Shown: positions 51,629 to 61,211, counted from the stretch's first letter. The stretch is DNA of 64,000 nucleotides from Clostridium sp. AM30-24 (GCF_003480435.1 NZ_QUJB01000009.1:36547-100546), one strand, 5' to 3'. Notes: a model not told the origin generated them from the sequence alone. Numbers and translations are program-made.

Positions 51629-51664
51629 ATTCCCGGCAGAAATTTCTCCTTATCCGCCGGGAAT
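51629..51664 (-). terminator. Rho-independent terminator after mscL
   Basis: Minus strand ATTCCCGGC, 18-nt loop, GCCGGGAAT, TTTTG. Nine-pair perfect stem, 36 bp beyond the mscL stop. Confidence 0.75.
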
Positions 51665-51699
51665 GTCTGGCTCATCTGCCTGTTACCGTCTGAAAAAGA

Positions 51700-52158
51700 C
51701 TACTGATCTTCCAGAACCGATGTACAATGCGGACAGCGTGTCGCATGAATATTGATTTTCGTTTTGCAGTACGGGCATTCTTTTTCCGTAGCTGCTGCCG
51801 GAGCCGCCGGTTTATCGAACATTTTTTTAGCCCGGTTCAGTTGTTTTACCACCATAAAGATCACAAACGCCATAATAACAAAGTTGATGATCTCTGTGAT
51901 AAACAGACCGTAGTTTACGGTCGGAGCTGCCGCTGCCTGTGCCTCAGCTAAAGTCGCGTAATGTTCTCCGTTCAGCGAAATAAACATATTGCTGAAATCC
52001 AACTTGCCCGTGAAAAGTCCGATCACAGGCATCACCATATCACTGACTAAGGAGTTTACAAGATCCTTAAATGCAGCACCGATGATCATGCCGACTGCCA
52101 TGTCGATCATGTTGCCCTGAATGGCAAATTCACGGAATTCTTTCAGTATCTTTTTCAT
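51700..52158 (-). CDS. mscL: Large-conductance mechanosensitive channel MscL with zinc ribbon
   Basis: 152 residues. Two-helix MscL core: MKKILKEFREFAIQGNMIDM, the gate helix AVGMIIGAAFKDLVNSLVSD, and the second helix FITEIINFVIMAFVIFMVVK. After an Ala/Pro linker the C-terminus is a zinc-ribbon-like CPYCKTKINIHATRCPHC (Cys128, 131, 142, 145) in place of the usual charged helical bundle. The channel opens on hypo-osmotic shock; the ribbon would lie in the cytoplasm. AGGAGG-type site upstream. Confidence 0.94.
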   Translation of the reverse strand: MKKILKEFREFAIQGNMIDMAVGMIIGAAFKDLVNSLVSDMVMPVIGLFTGKLDFSNMFISLNGEHYATLAEAQAAAAPTVNYGLFITEIINFVIMAFVIFMVVKQLNRAKKMFDKPAAPAAATEKECPYCKTKINIHATRCPHCTSVLEDQ

Positions 52159-52360
52159 TGAAAGACCTCCTGATGACTGTTCTCTGCAGGTTTTCGTATC
52201 TATTCAGCACGTTTCACTACTGGACAATACCATTTTTCACCATCATTCTACCAATTTTTTTCTCTGTTGGGAATACCTCAGTTTATGTTTTTTGTTGTTT
52301 CTTCATCAAAATTACACCGGTCTGCCGTTATCAGCCACACCCGGTCTTGTTTTCTCCCCG

Positions 52361-54946
52361 CTATTCTGGTCTCCTGTCAAATCTGCTCAGCAGGATCAAT
52401 AGTTCATGCGCAAAAAGCGGCATGGCTGCAAGGAGCAGAAGTCTTCTCCACTCTGCCGGCGTGAGCCGCACTGTCTGGAACGCCGCCACAAGAGCCGTCT
52501 GCTCCGTCACCAGGATCTGCAGCGCAAAGCCCACAGTCAATGCGAGGATCATCAGTGGGTTATTCACAGGATTCATCCGAAATACAGTTTTTTCCACATC
52601 CCGCATTCCCACTGCATGGAAAAGCTGGGACAACCCCAGAACCGTGAACGTGTACGTCTGGCAGTGAGATAAGATCATGGGATTTTCCAGCACTTTCGCA
52701 ATATTTGTGATCGTCACTGTTCCCCCTTTCTCAACAAGAAGTCCCGCCGGAACTGCGAGAAATGCAGCCAGGCTGATGACAGCGATGAGAAACCCGTAAA
52801 ACACTGTGCAGAGCCCGCCTCCACGGGCAAACAGGCTCTCTCCTGGCTTCCTTGGCATTTCCTTCATCAGCTCTTTCCCGTCGCACACATCCGTTCCCAG
52901 CGCCAGAGCAGGAAGGGAATCTGTGATCAGATTGATCCACAGAATATGGCTCGCCTTTAACGGGGACGGCAAGGAAAAGAGGATCGCGAAAAACATAGTC
53001 ATGATCTCGCCAAAATTTGATGAGAGAAGAAATATCACTGTCTTTTTAATGTTTGCGTAAATCTCCCTTCCTTCCTCAATGGCATTCCGGATCGTGGCGA
53101 AATTGTCGTCCGTCAGAACGATATCAGCTGCCTGCTTCGCCACATCAGTCCCGTTCTTTCCCATCGCAATCCCTACATCCGCCGCCTTTAAAGACGGGGC
53201 ATCGTTCACCCCGTCACCGGTCATGGCAACGATCCCATCTGCCTGTTTAAAGGCCTGCACGATCCGCACCTTGTGATCCGATGAGACCCTTGCAAACACC
53301 CGGATCTTTCTGATCTGATCCGCAAGTTCCTGATCCCCCATCCGGTTCAGCTCCTCCCCGGTCATGCACTGCGAAGCTGAATCTGCGATTCCAAGCTTTC
53401 TCGCCACTGCCAGAGCCGTATTTTTATGATCACCTGTGATCATCACCGATGCAACTCCTGCACGTCGGAATTCTTTTACCGCCTCTGCCGCCTCCGCACG
53501 GACCGGATCCTCCAGAACCGCCAGACCCAAAAATGTCATGCCGCACTCGGACATGTCACTTCCGTCCTTCATAGCTGCTCCAAGAACACGTCCGCCCAAT
53601 GAGGAATATGCTGCGATCTGTTTTTCGTAATTTCTTCTCCTCTGTTCCGTCATCGGGTGGATCCCCGTCTCGTCTTTCAGGAACTCACACCGCCCGATGA
53701 TCACATCCGGCGCTCCTTTTGTGAAGGAGATCGTCCGATCCTGTCTCCGGCATACGATTGTCATCCGTTTCCTCTCTGAGTCAAAGGGAAGAGCCGCCGT
53801 TCTGGTCCATTCATGTCTCAGCTTTTCCGAATATGTTTCTGCATAGAGTAAAAATGCCGCCTCCGTAGGATCCCCGATCACTTCTCTTTTCCCCCACCTT
53901 GCGTCGTTGCAGAGCAGAAATGCCGTCAAAAGAAATTCCGGATCTCCCTCCAGTTTCTGTACCGTCATCTGGTTCTTTGTCAGTGTCCCGGTCTTATCCG
54001 AGCAGACCACATTGACAGCTCCCAGTGTCTCCACCGACGGCAGCCGCCGCACGATGGTATTCACCTTTGCCATCCGGGATACCGACAGTGCCAGTACGAT
54101 CGTAACCACCGCCGGAAGTCCTTCCGGAACTGCCGCCACTGCCAGAGAGATCGCAGTCAGAAACATCTCCCCCACATCCCGCTTTTGCAGGACTGCCACG
54201 ATAAACAATACAGCGCAGAGTCCCACTGCCAGCACACTGAGCATCGACCCGAGATCTCCCAGCCGTTTCTGCAGCGGTGTGATTTCCTCCGGTGTTTCAT
54301 GGATCAGTTTCGCGATCCCACCGATCTCCGTTGCCATCCCCGTTGCCATCACAATTCCCTCGCCGCGCCCTGCAGTGACAAAAGTGGACATATAAGCCAT
54401 ATTTTTCCGGTCCCCCAGCGGGATATGCTCCCCTGTCCGGAAATCCGCGTCTTTCTCCACAGGAATCGATTCTCCGGTCAGCGCTGCTTCCTGAGTCTTC
54501 AGATTTTCCGTAAAAACAAGCCGAAGATCCGCCGGAACCTGCTGCCCGACGCTGAGCACCACAAGATCACCCGGAACCAGTTCGGCAGAATCGATCTCCA
54601 GAAGTCTCCCGTCCCTCCTTACCACTGCTTTCAGCTTCGTCATCTCTTTTAAAGAATCAAGGGCTTTCTGGGCTTTTCCCTCCTGGGCGACTCCCACCGC
54701 CGCGTTCAAAAGGACCACAGCGGCAATGATCACTGCATCCCCCTGTTCCCCCAAAAGGATCGAGATCACGCCGGCAGCCAGCAGCACATAGATCAGCGGA
54801 TCCATAAACTGGCCGATGAACCGGCATAAGACAGACGGATTTTTCTTCTCCTCGAGTTCGTTCTTTCCATATATAGAAAGCCGTTTTTCAGCTTCACGTG
54901 TTGACAGACCCTTTTCATCGTTATCACGCAAAAAAATCCCCTCCAT
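52361..54946 (-). CDS. Calcium-transporting P-type ATPase (type II)
   Basis: 861 residues, SERCA/PMCA-like pump. N-terminal cation-ATPase domain (GLSTREAEKRLSIYGKNELE), actuator LTGES (157-161), Ca-site helix AAVPEGLPAVVTIVLALSVS, phosphorylation CSDKTGTLT with D317, KGAPD nucleotide site, hinge MTGDGVNDAPSLKAADVGIA and C-terminal helices. The first ATG directly abuts AAAGGAGG; a TTG five codons later has GGAGGGG at normal spacing and could be the true start. Separated from mscL by about 200 bp without other features. Confidence 0.95.
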   Translation of the reverse strand: MEGIFLRDNDEKGLSTREAEKRLSIYGKNELEEKKNPSVLCRFIGQFMDPLIYVLLAAGVISILLGEQGDAVIIAAVVLLNAAVGVAQEGKAQKALDSLKEMTKLKAVVRRDGRLLEIDSAELVPGDLVVLSVGQQVPADLRLVFTENLKTQEAALTGESIPVEKDADFRTGEHIPLGDRKNMAYMSTFVTAGRGEGIVMATGMATEIGGIAKLIHETPEEITPLQKRLGDLGSMLSVLAVGLCAVLFIVAVLQKRDVGEMFLTAISLAVAAVPEGLPAVVTIVLALSVSRMAKVNTIVRRLPSVETLGAVNVVCSDKTGTLTKNQMTVQKLEGDPEFLLTAFLLCNDARWGKREVIGDPTEAAFLLYAETYSEKLRHEWTRTAALPFDSERKRMTIVCRRQDRTISFTKGAPDVIIGRCEFLKDETGIHPMTEQRRRNYEKQIAAYSSLGGRVLGAAMKDGSDMSECGMTFLGLAVLEDPVRAEAAEAVKEFRRAGVASVMITGDHKNTALAVARKLGIADSASQCMTGEELNRMGDQELADQIRKIRVFARVSSDHKVRIVQAFKQADGIVAMTGDGVNDAPSLKAADVGIAMGKNGTDVAKQAADIVLTDDNFATIRNAIEEGREIYANIKKTVIFLLSSNFGEIMTMFFAILFSLPSPLKASHILWINLITDSLPALALGTDVCDGKELMKEMPRKPGESLFARGGGLCTVFYGFLIAVISLAAFLAVPAGLLVEKGGTVTITNIAKVLENPMILSHCQTYTFTVLGLSQLFHAVGMRDVEKTVFRMNPVNNPLMILALTVGFALQILVTEQTALVAAFQTVRLTPAEWRRLLLLAAMPLFAHELLILLSRFDRRPE

Positions 54947-55032
54947 CCTCCTTTACTTTTAGCAAGTTTATGAGGATGGAGAGGAAAACATACTCGTTTA
55001 TCCGAATCTCCGTCGATCTTCTATTACGGCTT

Positions 55033-55050
55033 TTTCCATATATATGGAAA
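55033..55050. promoter_or_regulatory. Perfect 18-bp palindrome before the Ca-ATPase gene
   Basis: TTTCCATATATATGGAAA, in the 118-bp gap between the recJ stop and the ATPase start, about 85 bp from the latter. No T run follows on the minus strand beyond AAAA, so an operator is more likely than a terminator. Confidence 0.35.
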
Positions 55051-55064
55051 TTTAATTCCTAAGA

Positions 55065-56885
55065 TCATCCATGAAATTTATAATTTTTTATAACAGCCTG
55101 CAGTGTCCTCGTCCCATTATACTCGTTCACATCCGGGTAGTAGATCATATCGATGAGATCTCTGCCCGCCTGCTCCTCCAGAAACCGGTCTCCGTCAGTG
55201 AACAGCAATCCATCCACCGGGTGTCCCATCTCCGTCACAAGGTTCAATTTTACCACATTCCTGTTCTTTCCGAGGACCCGTAAATTTCTGATCATCAGCC
55301 CCTTCTGGGCAAACATCGGCTTCTCATTTCCCTGTCCGAACGGTTCCAGATCCTTTAACTCCTGAACGATCTTCTCATTCACATACTCAAAGGGCATCGG
55401 CACATCGATCCAGATCCGCGGCACAAAATCGTTCTCCGAGAGGTCTGCTTTGGCGTTCAGCTGTCTCCGGAATTCTTCAATATTCTTTTCCTCCAGCGAA
55501 AGTCCTGCTGCCATTGGATGCCCTCCAAATTTCACAAGAAGCTCAGCCACTCCGCAAAGTCCCTGATACATATGGTACTGCTCGATGGATCGACCGGAAC
55601 CTTTCACCAGAGTTTCTCCCCGGGTCAGCACAAAGGACGGCTTGTGGAAATGTTCCCGTAGTCTTCCCGCAATGATTCCCGCCAGAGATTCATGGCATTC
55701 AGGCAGGAACACCACCAGAACCTTATCATCCATGTACTGAGCTTCCACCTGCCCGATGGCTTCTTCCTCACCTTTTGCTGTCATGTCCTTTCGCATGTCG
55801 TTGAGCTCCTTCAGCTCGTCTGCCAGCTCTCCGGCCTGTTCCGGGTTCTCTGTTAAGAGCATCCGAAGCGCGATTTTTGCGCTCTTTAATCGTCCGCCGG
55901 CGTTTAAGCATGGACCGATCACAAAACCGATATGATAGGCACTCAGATTTCCGATATCAAGATTGTTTTTCTCGATAAGTCCCCGGAGTCCCCGGTTTTT
56001 CGTCTCTGCAATTTTTTTCAGTCCATACTTTACGATTAGCCGATTCTCATTCTGGAGTTTCATTACATCGCCCACTGTTGCAATGGCTGCAAATTCAAGA
56101 AGCTCCATCCACTCCCTTTCCGGGATTCCAAATTTCCCATAGAGTACCTTGATGAGTTTCCACGCCACAACAGCGCCGCAGATCTCATGGAACGGATACG
56201 TCTCCCCCTCCTGCTTCGGGTCCACCACAGAATCCGCAGGCGGCAGGATCTGCCCATATTCGTCCATGGGGACTTCATGATGGTCTGTCACGACCACCGT
56301 CATCCCCAGCTGTTTTGCCATGCTGATTTCTTTCAGCGCCGCAATGCCATTATCGCAGGTCACAAGTGTGTCCACACCGTCCGAAGCGGCCTGCCGGATG
56401 ATGGACTCGTTGATGCCATATCCGTCCTTGATGCGATCCGGGATCTCGTAGTCGATCATCACATTCATCCGACCTTTTCCCAACTCCGTACTGTTTTCTT
56501 CTATATTTCCAGTCCAGGCATTGCCCTGTCCCGGAACGGTCAGGAAATCCTGTGCCAGCTTCTCGGCTGCTCTCCTAAACCCTTGCAACAGAATATAGGT
56601 TGCACACACACCGTCAATATCGTAATCACCGATGATCCGGATATGTTTTCTCTCCTTTAACTTCCGTCCGATCAGCTCAGCCGCCTGCTCCATTCCCTTC
56701 ATCAGCAGCGGATCGTAGAGGTCATCCAACGTACCGTAAAGATACCTCCTCATCTCATCCTCGTTCACCAGCCCGCGGTTCCTCATCACCCTGACCGCTA
56801 CCGGACTCACACCCAGCCGCATCGCCAGACCGTTGAAATCTGCCCGCTTCGTCTGTACCATCCAGATCTCTTTATTTTCCTGCAT
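55065..56885 (-). CDS. recJ: Single-stranded-DNA exonuclease RecJ-like (DHH family)
   Basis: 606 residues. DHH domain: IRIIGDYDIDGVCATYILLQ (85-91 motif DYDIDG), VTCDNGI (176-182), VVTDHHEVP with D201-H202-H203. DHHA1 domain with VKFGGHPMAAGLSLEEKN. C-terminal OB domain with NRNVVKLNLVTEMG. An extra segment of about 30 residues after the first motif (residues 110-143, QGNAWTGNIEENSTELGKGR) separates it from the next block. Acts in mismatch and recombinational repair. Upstream of the Ca-ATPase gene, same strand. Confidence 0.92.
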   Translation of the reverse strand: MQENKEIWMVQTKRADFNGLAMRLGVSPVAVRVMRNRGLVNEDEMRRYLYGTLDDLYDPLLMKGMEQAAELIGRKLKERKHIRIIGDYDIDGVCATYILLQGFRRAAEKLAQDFLTVPGQGNAWTGNIEENSTELGKGRMNVMIDYEIPDRIKDGYGINESIIRQAASDGVDTLVTCDNGIAALKEISMAKQLGMTVVVTDHHEVPMDEYGQILPPADSVVDPKQEGETYPFHEICGAVVAWKLIKVLYGKFGIPEREWMELLEFAAIATVGDVMKLQNENRLIVKYGLKKIAETKNRGLRGLIEKNNLDIGNLSAYHIGFVIGPCLNAGGRLKSAKIALRMLLTENPEQAGELADELKELNDMRKDMTAKGEEEAIGQVEAQYMDDKVLVVFLPECHESLAGIIAGRLREHFHKPSFVLTRGETLVKGSGRSIEQYHMYQGLCGVAELLVKFGGHPMAAGLSLEEKNIEEFRRQLNAKADLSENDFVPRIWIDVPMPFEYVNEKIVQELKDLEPFGQGNEKPMFAQKGLMIRNLRVLGKNRNVVKLNLVTEMGHPVDGLLFTDGDRFLEEQAGRDLIDMIYYPDVNEYNGTRTLQAVIKNYKFHG

Positions 56886-56982
56886 GTTTTTCTCCTATTA
56901 TTTCTATCGTCAATTGTCTTCCTTCACATCCACCGCGACAATCCTGAGTTTCCCTATCTTTCAGACATCTTTATCCCGTTTT

Positions 56983-57531
56983 TCAATACTTCTGTCCATT
57001 TACCTTCAACCACTGTTTTCGTTCCTTATAGTCCGGCAGAATCTTCTCAACCTCCGCCCAGAACGCTGCGCTATGGTTCATCTGGATCCTGTGAGCCAGC
57101 TCATGGACCACCACATAGTCCAGGATCTCCGACGGCATCAGCACCAGTTTCCAGTTGAAATTGAGGTTTCCCTTCATGCTGCAGCTTCCCCAGCGAGTTT
57201 TCTGCTCCCGGATCGTGACCGTTCCGTAGGAGACACCCATAACCGGCGCATAGTATCTGCAGCGGGTCTCGATGACCTCTGCTGCCCGTTTTCTTCCTTC
57301 TGCCCGTTCTTTATCCGTATAGGACGGACGCTCCGCCATGATCCGCGCTCCTGCCTTAAGTCGCACCTCGATCCAGTCCCGATGCCCCTCGACAAACCAG
57401 TCCGCCGTCTGCACCGGCATCCGGTAAGGCGCCCGCACCGTGATCATTCCGTCAAGATTCACCTTTAAAGACATGGACCGCCTCTTCGCCCGGATCAGTT
57501 CATATGTAAAATGTTCCGTTTTGCGTTTCAT
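56983..57531 (-). CDS. YgjP-type metallopeptidase (M48-like, DUF45)
   Basis: 182 residues. YgjP/SprT-like layout: basic N-terminal beta region (RAKRRSMSLKVNLDGMITVR), TRWGSCSMKGNLNFNWKLVL, then zinc site VVHELAHRIQMNHSAAFWAE (H143, H147). Cytosolic; physiological substrate unknown. About 100 bp before recJ. Confidence 0.9.
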   Translation of the reverse strand: MKRKTEHFTYELIRAKRRSMSLKVNLDGMITVRAPYRMPVQTADWFVEGHRDWIEVRLKAGARIMAERPSYTDKERAEGRKRAAEVIETRCRYYAPVMGVSYGTVTIREQKTRWGSCSMKGNLNFNWKLVLMPSEILDYVVVHELAHRIQMNHSAAFWAEVEKILPDYKERKQWLKVNGQKY

Positions 57532-57677
57532 AAAATCTCTCCTAAATCAGACATGTTTCTGCTCTCTGCCGGAGCACGTCCACGCAAGCACTGCTTTCTC
57601 ACTGTTCATCGAACAGCTTCAGAGCCTATTTCCTGCAGTCCTTTCAGCCACTGCATTCCCTCAGTCATCATGATACG

Positions 57678-57706
57678 AAAAAAGGCACCTGCTAATGCAG
57701 ATGCCT
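57678..57706 (-). terminator. Rho-independent terminator after tRNA-Arg
   Basis: Minus strand AGGCATCTGC, ATTA loop, GCAGGTGCCT, then TTTTTT. Ten pairs including one T-G. Confidence 0.85.
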
Positions 57707-57713
57707 AATCAAG

Positions 57714-57787
57714 CGCGCCAGAGAAGATTCGAACTCCCGACACTACGGTCCGTAGCCGTATGCTCTATCCAGCTGAGCTACTGACGC
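57714..57787 (-). tRNA. tRNA-Arg (ACG anticodon)
   Basis: Acceptor GCGTCAG/CTGGCGC (one G-U pair), discriminator G. Anticodon loop CTACGGA gives ACG, expected to be edited to ICG by TadA. T-loop GTTCGAATC. CCA not encoded. Confidence 0.96.
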
Positions 57788-57832
57788 ACACTTGAGAGGT
57801 TTCAGATAACCGTCACTCACTCAACAAAAGGT

Positions 57833-57861
57833 ATTTTACTACATATTTTCATATATGTCAA
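57833..57861 (-). promoter_or_regulatory. Sigma-A promoter of tRNA-Arg
   Basis: Minus strand consensus TTGACA (57861-57856), 17-nt spacer, TAAAAT (57838-57833). Confidence 0.85.
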
Positions 57862-57863
57862 TA

Positions 57864-58055
57864 CTATTTGAAATTTTTATTCAATTTTTTTGCTGCCTTT
57901 TTTGGCTGCAATTCAGCCATACGCTTTCTTATCCAAATCAGTGTCTGGTGAACCCTCCGGCTTCCTGTTTTCATTGTTCCATTCGCTGCTCTAAAGGTCT
58001 GCTCCCGCAGATATCTTTCGACAATATCTGCGGGAACTCTCGATCCTTCTACCAC
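57864..58055 (-). CDS. Small basic hypothetical protein (doubtful)
   Basis: 63 codons starting at a GTG that overlaps the stop of the amidohydrolase gene. Translation is basic and helical (ADIVERYLREQTFRAANGTM, RRVHQTLIWIRKRMAELQ, ending KKAAKKLNKNFK). No recognisable motif and no good ribosome binding site. A perfect 11-bp inverted repeat, CCCGCAGATAT/ATATCTGCGGG (58004-58034), lies in it and may be the real feature, for example a hairpin after the operon; it has no T run. Confidence 0.25.
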   Translation of the reverse strand: MVEGSRVPADIVERYLREQTFRAANGTMKTGSRRVHQTLIWIRKRMAELQPKKAAKKLNKNFK

Positions 58056-59485
58056 AGCCCCGGCTTTACTTCCGGTGGAAGCGGATTCGGATACGTCTCT
58101 CCGTCCAGTTCTTCCAACCAGTCCTTATGAGCCTTTTTGATGAGCTCCGGATTTTCCAGAAGATCCGCTCCTGTGCATGCCATGACTTTTGCCGCCGTCA
58201 GCATGCCCTTATGGGCAATACTTGCCTTTCCCTGAGCAACAGCCTGCCAGGAATGAAGTGATGTTCCTGCCGCATAGCAGCACACATTTGTCTGCACCGT
58301 CGGAACCACCCAGCTCACATCACCGACATCGGTAGAGCCACCACCGCCATATGATTCGCTCCGGTCCAGTTTAAAATCCAACAGTGGCATATCAAGGACT
58401 TCCTTCCGCTTGTCCTTTTCAACGACATGAGCGATCATGTCCTTTAAGCCCTCTTTGTCTAACTCCGTAACGACCTCTTTGAATTTTCCCGCGTACGCCA
58501 GCTCCTCTTCCGTATATCCGATCGGAATAAAATGGTCAAGATTTTTGTCCATGACCTCTTCCAGAACATCATTTCCGATCACGTTGGAATAAGCGGCAAC
58601 CTGACGAATATCCACAGTCGTTCCCGTGATCAGCGCCGCGCCCTTTGCAATGTCACACATCCGCTCATAAAGCTTTTTGACCTGAGTCACCTTTGGTGCG
58701 CGGATCGCATAAAGGATCTGCGCTTCAGCCGGGATCACATTCGGAGCAATTCCGCCTGTGTTCGTGATCGCACCATGAACTCTCGCTGCGTCGATCATAT
58801 GCTCTCGCATATAATTCACGCCAATGTCCATGATCTCAACGGCATCCAGCGCAGAACGTCCAAGCTCCGGCGCTCCCGCCGCATGGGAGGAAATTCCATG
58901 GAAGGTAAAGAACACACGGAAATTGGCAAGAAATTTATCGTCTCCCATTGTTTTGTTCGTCGTGCTTGGATGCCAGGTGATAGCGATATCACAGTCATTG
59001 AAATATCCGTCCCGGACCAGATATGCCTTTCCGCCCGCATTCTCCTCCGCCGGACAGCCATAGTAGCGGATCGTTCCCTTCAGGTCTTTTTCTTCCATAT
59101 AGGACTTTAGTGCATCGACAGCCGCCACAGATGCCGTTCCGAGAAGATGGTGGCCACAGCCATGTCCATCTGTTTTTCCTGCGATCGGACGACGCTCCGT
59201 GCAGTCTGCTTCCTGCTGAAGACTGGAAAGAGCGTCAAACTCACCAAGAAATGCGAGGACCGGCTTTCCGCTTCCCCACTCGGCAATAAACGCTGTCTTC
59301 TCTCCGGCAAGGTCAGCCCGGATTGAAAATCCGCGAGACGCAAGGTATTCCTGCTGTACCCTCGAAGATTCATATTCCTGAAAACGCGGTTCCGCGTATC
59401 CCCAGATCTCGTCCGCCATAGATGTATATGTATCCTTCTGTTTCTCCACCAGTTCAGAAATTCTATCTTGATTCTTTGTTTCCAT
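58049..59485 (-). CDS. AbgB-like M20 amidohydrolase, downstream copy
   Basis: 478 residues, M20D family, close to the p-aminobenzoyl-glutamate hydrolase subunit B. Metal-binding DGHGCGHHLLGTASVAA (His108, His112, His113), GCPAEENAGGKAYLVRDGYF with the catalytic Glu pair, and YGGGGSTDVGDVSWVVPTVQ. Start at METKNQDRISELV (59485), with AAGGAG upstream. By eye roughly three quarters identical to the next upstream gene. Likely cleaves an amide or dipeptide bond; substrate uncertain. Confidence 0.92.
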   Translation of the reverse strand: METKNQDRISELVEKQKDTYTSMADEIWGYAEPRFQEYESSRVQQEYLASRGFSIRADLAGEKTAFIAEWGSGKPVLAFLGEFDALSSLQQEADCTERRPIAGKTDGHGCGHHLLGTASVAAVDALKSYMEEKDLKGTIRYYGCPAEENAGGKAYLVRDGYFNDCDIAITWHPSTTNKTMGDDKFLANFRVFFTFHGISSHAAGAPELGRSALDAVEIMDIGVNYMREHMIDAARVHGAITNTGGIAPNVIPAEAQILYAIRAPKVTQVKKLYERMCDIAKGAALITGTTVDIRQVAAYSNVIGNDVLEEVMDKNLDHFIPIGYTEEELAYAGKFKEVVTELDKEGLKDMIAHVVEKDKRKEVLDMPLLDFKLDRSESYGGGGSTDVGDVSWVVPTVQTNVCCYAAGTSLHSWQAVAQGKASIAHKGMLTAAKVMACTGADLLENPELIKKAHKDWLEELDGETYPNPLPPEVKPGLW

Positions 59486-59593
59486 GCTGTCCACTCCTTC
59501 CTGTGTAATCCTTGTTCCTGCCACACACATTTCCATCAACAGGCACTATGTGCAACACTTCCATAAGCAGAAGCTTGTTATACCTATTTTTTT

Positions 59594-59644
59594 AGGCAGT
59601 CTTCTGAAAACCATCGCCCTTGATGGTTCTCATTCCGACTGCCT
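59594..59644 (-). promoter_or_regulatory. Two-tier hairpin between the M20 paralogues
   Basis: Outer stem AGGCAGTC/GACTGCCT and inner stem GAGAACCATC/GATGGTTTTC, separated by an asymmetric internal loop (GGAAT opposite AGAA). On the mRNA it starts just after the stop of the upstream copy and is followed by AAAAAAA, not T, so it is not a standard terminator. Stability element or control of the second copy is possible. Confidence 0.5.
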
Positions 59645-59655
59645 GATCTATCCTA

Positions 59656-61092
59656 TTACCAGATCGATGGTTTTAAATCTGCCGGAAGCGGATTCGGATA
59701 TGTCTCTCCGTCAAGCTCTTCCTTCCAGTCTGCCTTTGCCTTCTCAATTAATTCCGGATTCAGAAGAAGTTCCGCGCCGACATACGCCATAACCTTCGCT
59801 GCCGCTAACATCCCTTTGTGAGCAATCGAAGATTTTCCCTGTGCAACAGCCTGCCAGGAATGAAGCGCTGTACCTGCTGCGTAACAGCTGGTATAGACCT
59901 GTGCTGTCGGAACGACCCAGCTGACATCTCCGACGTCCGTGGAGCCGCCACCGCCGTAAGCACTGTTTTTATCGACAATAAGATCCCACATCGGCTGCTC
60001 TAAGAGCTCCTGTTTATGCTCTTTTCCTCCGATCACTGCCGCCTGATCCTTCATTCCTTCTTTATCCAGCTCTGTGATCACACCCTGGAATTTCTTTGCA
60101 TACGCAAGCTCTTCCTCCGTATAGCCGATCGGAACCACATGCTCCAGATTCTCCTGAACAAGATCCGCCAGTGTATCATTATTGATCAGGTTGGAATATG
60201 CTGCAACCTGCTTGATATCAACGGTCGTGCCTGTGATCAGAGCCGCGCCCTTTGCAATATCGCACATCCGCTCATAAAGCTTCTTGACCTGTGTTACCTT
60301 TGGAGCACGGATCGCATAGAGGATCTGCGCCTCAGCCGGGATCACGTTCGGAGCGATTCCGCCGGAGTTTGTGATCGCACCGTGAACTCTCGCTGCATCG
60401 ATCATGTGCTCTCTCATATAGTTCACACCGATATCCATGATCTCAACGGCATCCAGCGCGGAACGTCCAAGCTCCGGCGCCCCCGCCGCATGGGATGAGA
60501 TTCCGTGGAAGGTAAAGAATGCCCGGAAGTTTGCCAGATGGAATCCGCCCTTCATAACTTTATTCATTGTGTATGGATGCCAGGTAATCGCGATATCACA
60601 ATCATCAAAATATCCATCCCGGACCAGATATGCCTTTCCACCCGCATTTTCCTCCGCCGGACAGCCATAGTAGCGGATCGTTCCGCTCATGTGATTCTCT
60701 TCCATATAAGTTTTTAACGCATCAACAGCCGCTACGGATGCCGTTCCGAGAAGATGATGACCACAGCCATGTCCGTTTGTCTTTCCTGCGATCGGGTGAC
60801 GTTCTGTGCAGTCTGCCTCCTGCTGTAGGCTGGAAAGAGCGTCAAACTCTCCTAAAAATGCGAGGATCGGCTTTCCACTTCCCCATTCGGCGATAAATGC
60901 GGTCTCTTCTCCTGCGAGATCTGCCTTGACGGAAAATCCTCTCGCTTTTAAGAACTCCTGCTGAAGCTTCGTGGACTCGTACTCCTGAAATCTCGGCTCC
61001 GCAAAACCCCAGATCGCGTCACTGATTTTTGTATATTCATCGCGTCTCTGATCGATCGTCGTGCCGATCTCTTTTCTAAAATCTGTTCCCAT
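59656..61092 (-). CDS. AbgB-like M20 amidohydrolase, upstream copy
   Basis: 478 residues. Same motifs as the neighbouring paralogue: NGHGCGHHLLGTASVAAVDA, GCPAEENAGGKAYLVRDGYF, YGGGGSTDVGDVSWVVPTAQ. Differences are concentrated in the N-terminal 30 residues (MGTDFRKEIGTTIDQRRDEY) and in two surface stretches (about 310-375). AAAGGAG precedes the ATG. First gene of the pair. Confidence 0.92.
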   Translation of the reverse strand: MGTDFRKEIGTTIDQRRDEYTKISDAIWGFAEPRFQEYESTKLQQEFLKARGFSVKADLAGEETAFIAEWGSGKPILAFLGEFDALSSLQQEADCTERHPIAGKTNGHGCGHHLLGTASVAAVDALKTYMEENHMSGTIRYYGCPAEENAGGKAYLVRDGYFDDCDIAITWHPYTMNKVMKGGFHLANFRAFFTFHGISSHAAGAPELGRSALDAVEIMDIGVNYMREHMIDAARVHGAITNSGGIAPNVIPAEAQILYAIRAPKVTQVKKLYERMCDIAKGAALITGTTVDIKQVAAYSNLINNDTLADLVQENLEHVVPIGYTEEELAYAKKFQGVITELDKEGMKDQAAVIGGKEHKQELLEQPMWDLIVDKNSAYGGGGSTDVGDVSWVVPTAQVYTSCYAAGTALHSWQAVAQGKSSIAHKGMLAAAKVMAYVGAELLLNPELIEKAKADWKEELDGETYPNPLPADLKPSIW

Positions 61093-61211
61093 ATGTATAT
61101 GCTCCTTTCTATGTTTCCCTTATCCATCAGAACCGTGCAGGCACGTTTCCGGCTCTCTTCACCTCTTTGTCCCACATGGGCTTCCGTTCGTGCACACACC
61201 CGTCCCTCATG

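Noticed and set aside
57864..58055. Small basic ORF as a confident gene
   Set aside because: Listed only at low confidence: poor start, no motif, and a perfect inverted repeat lies within it.
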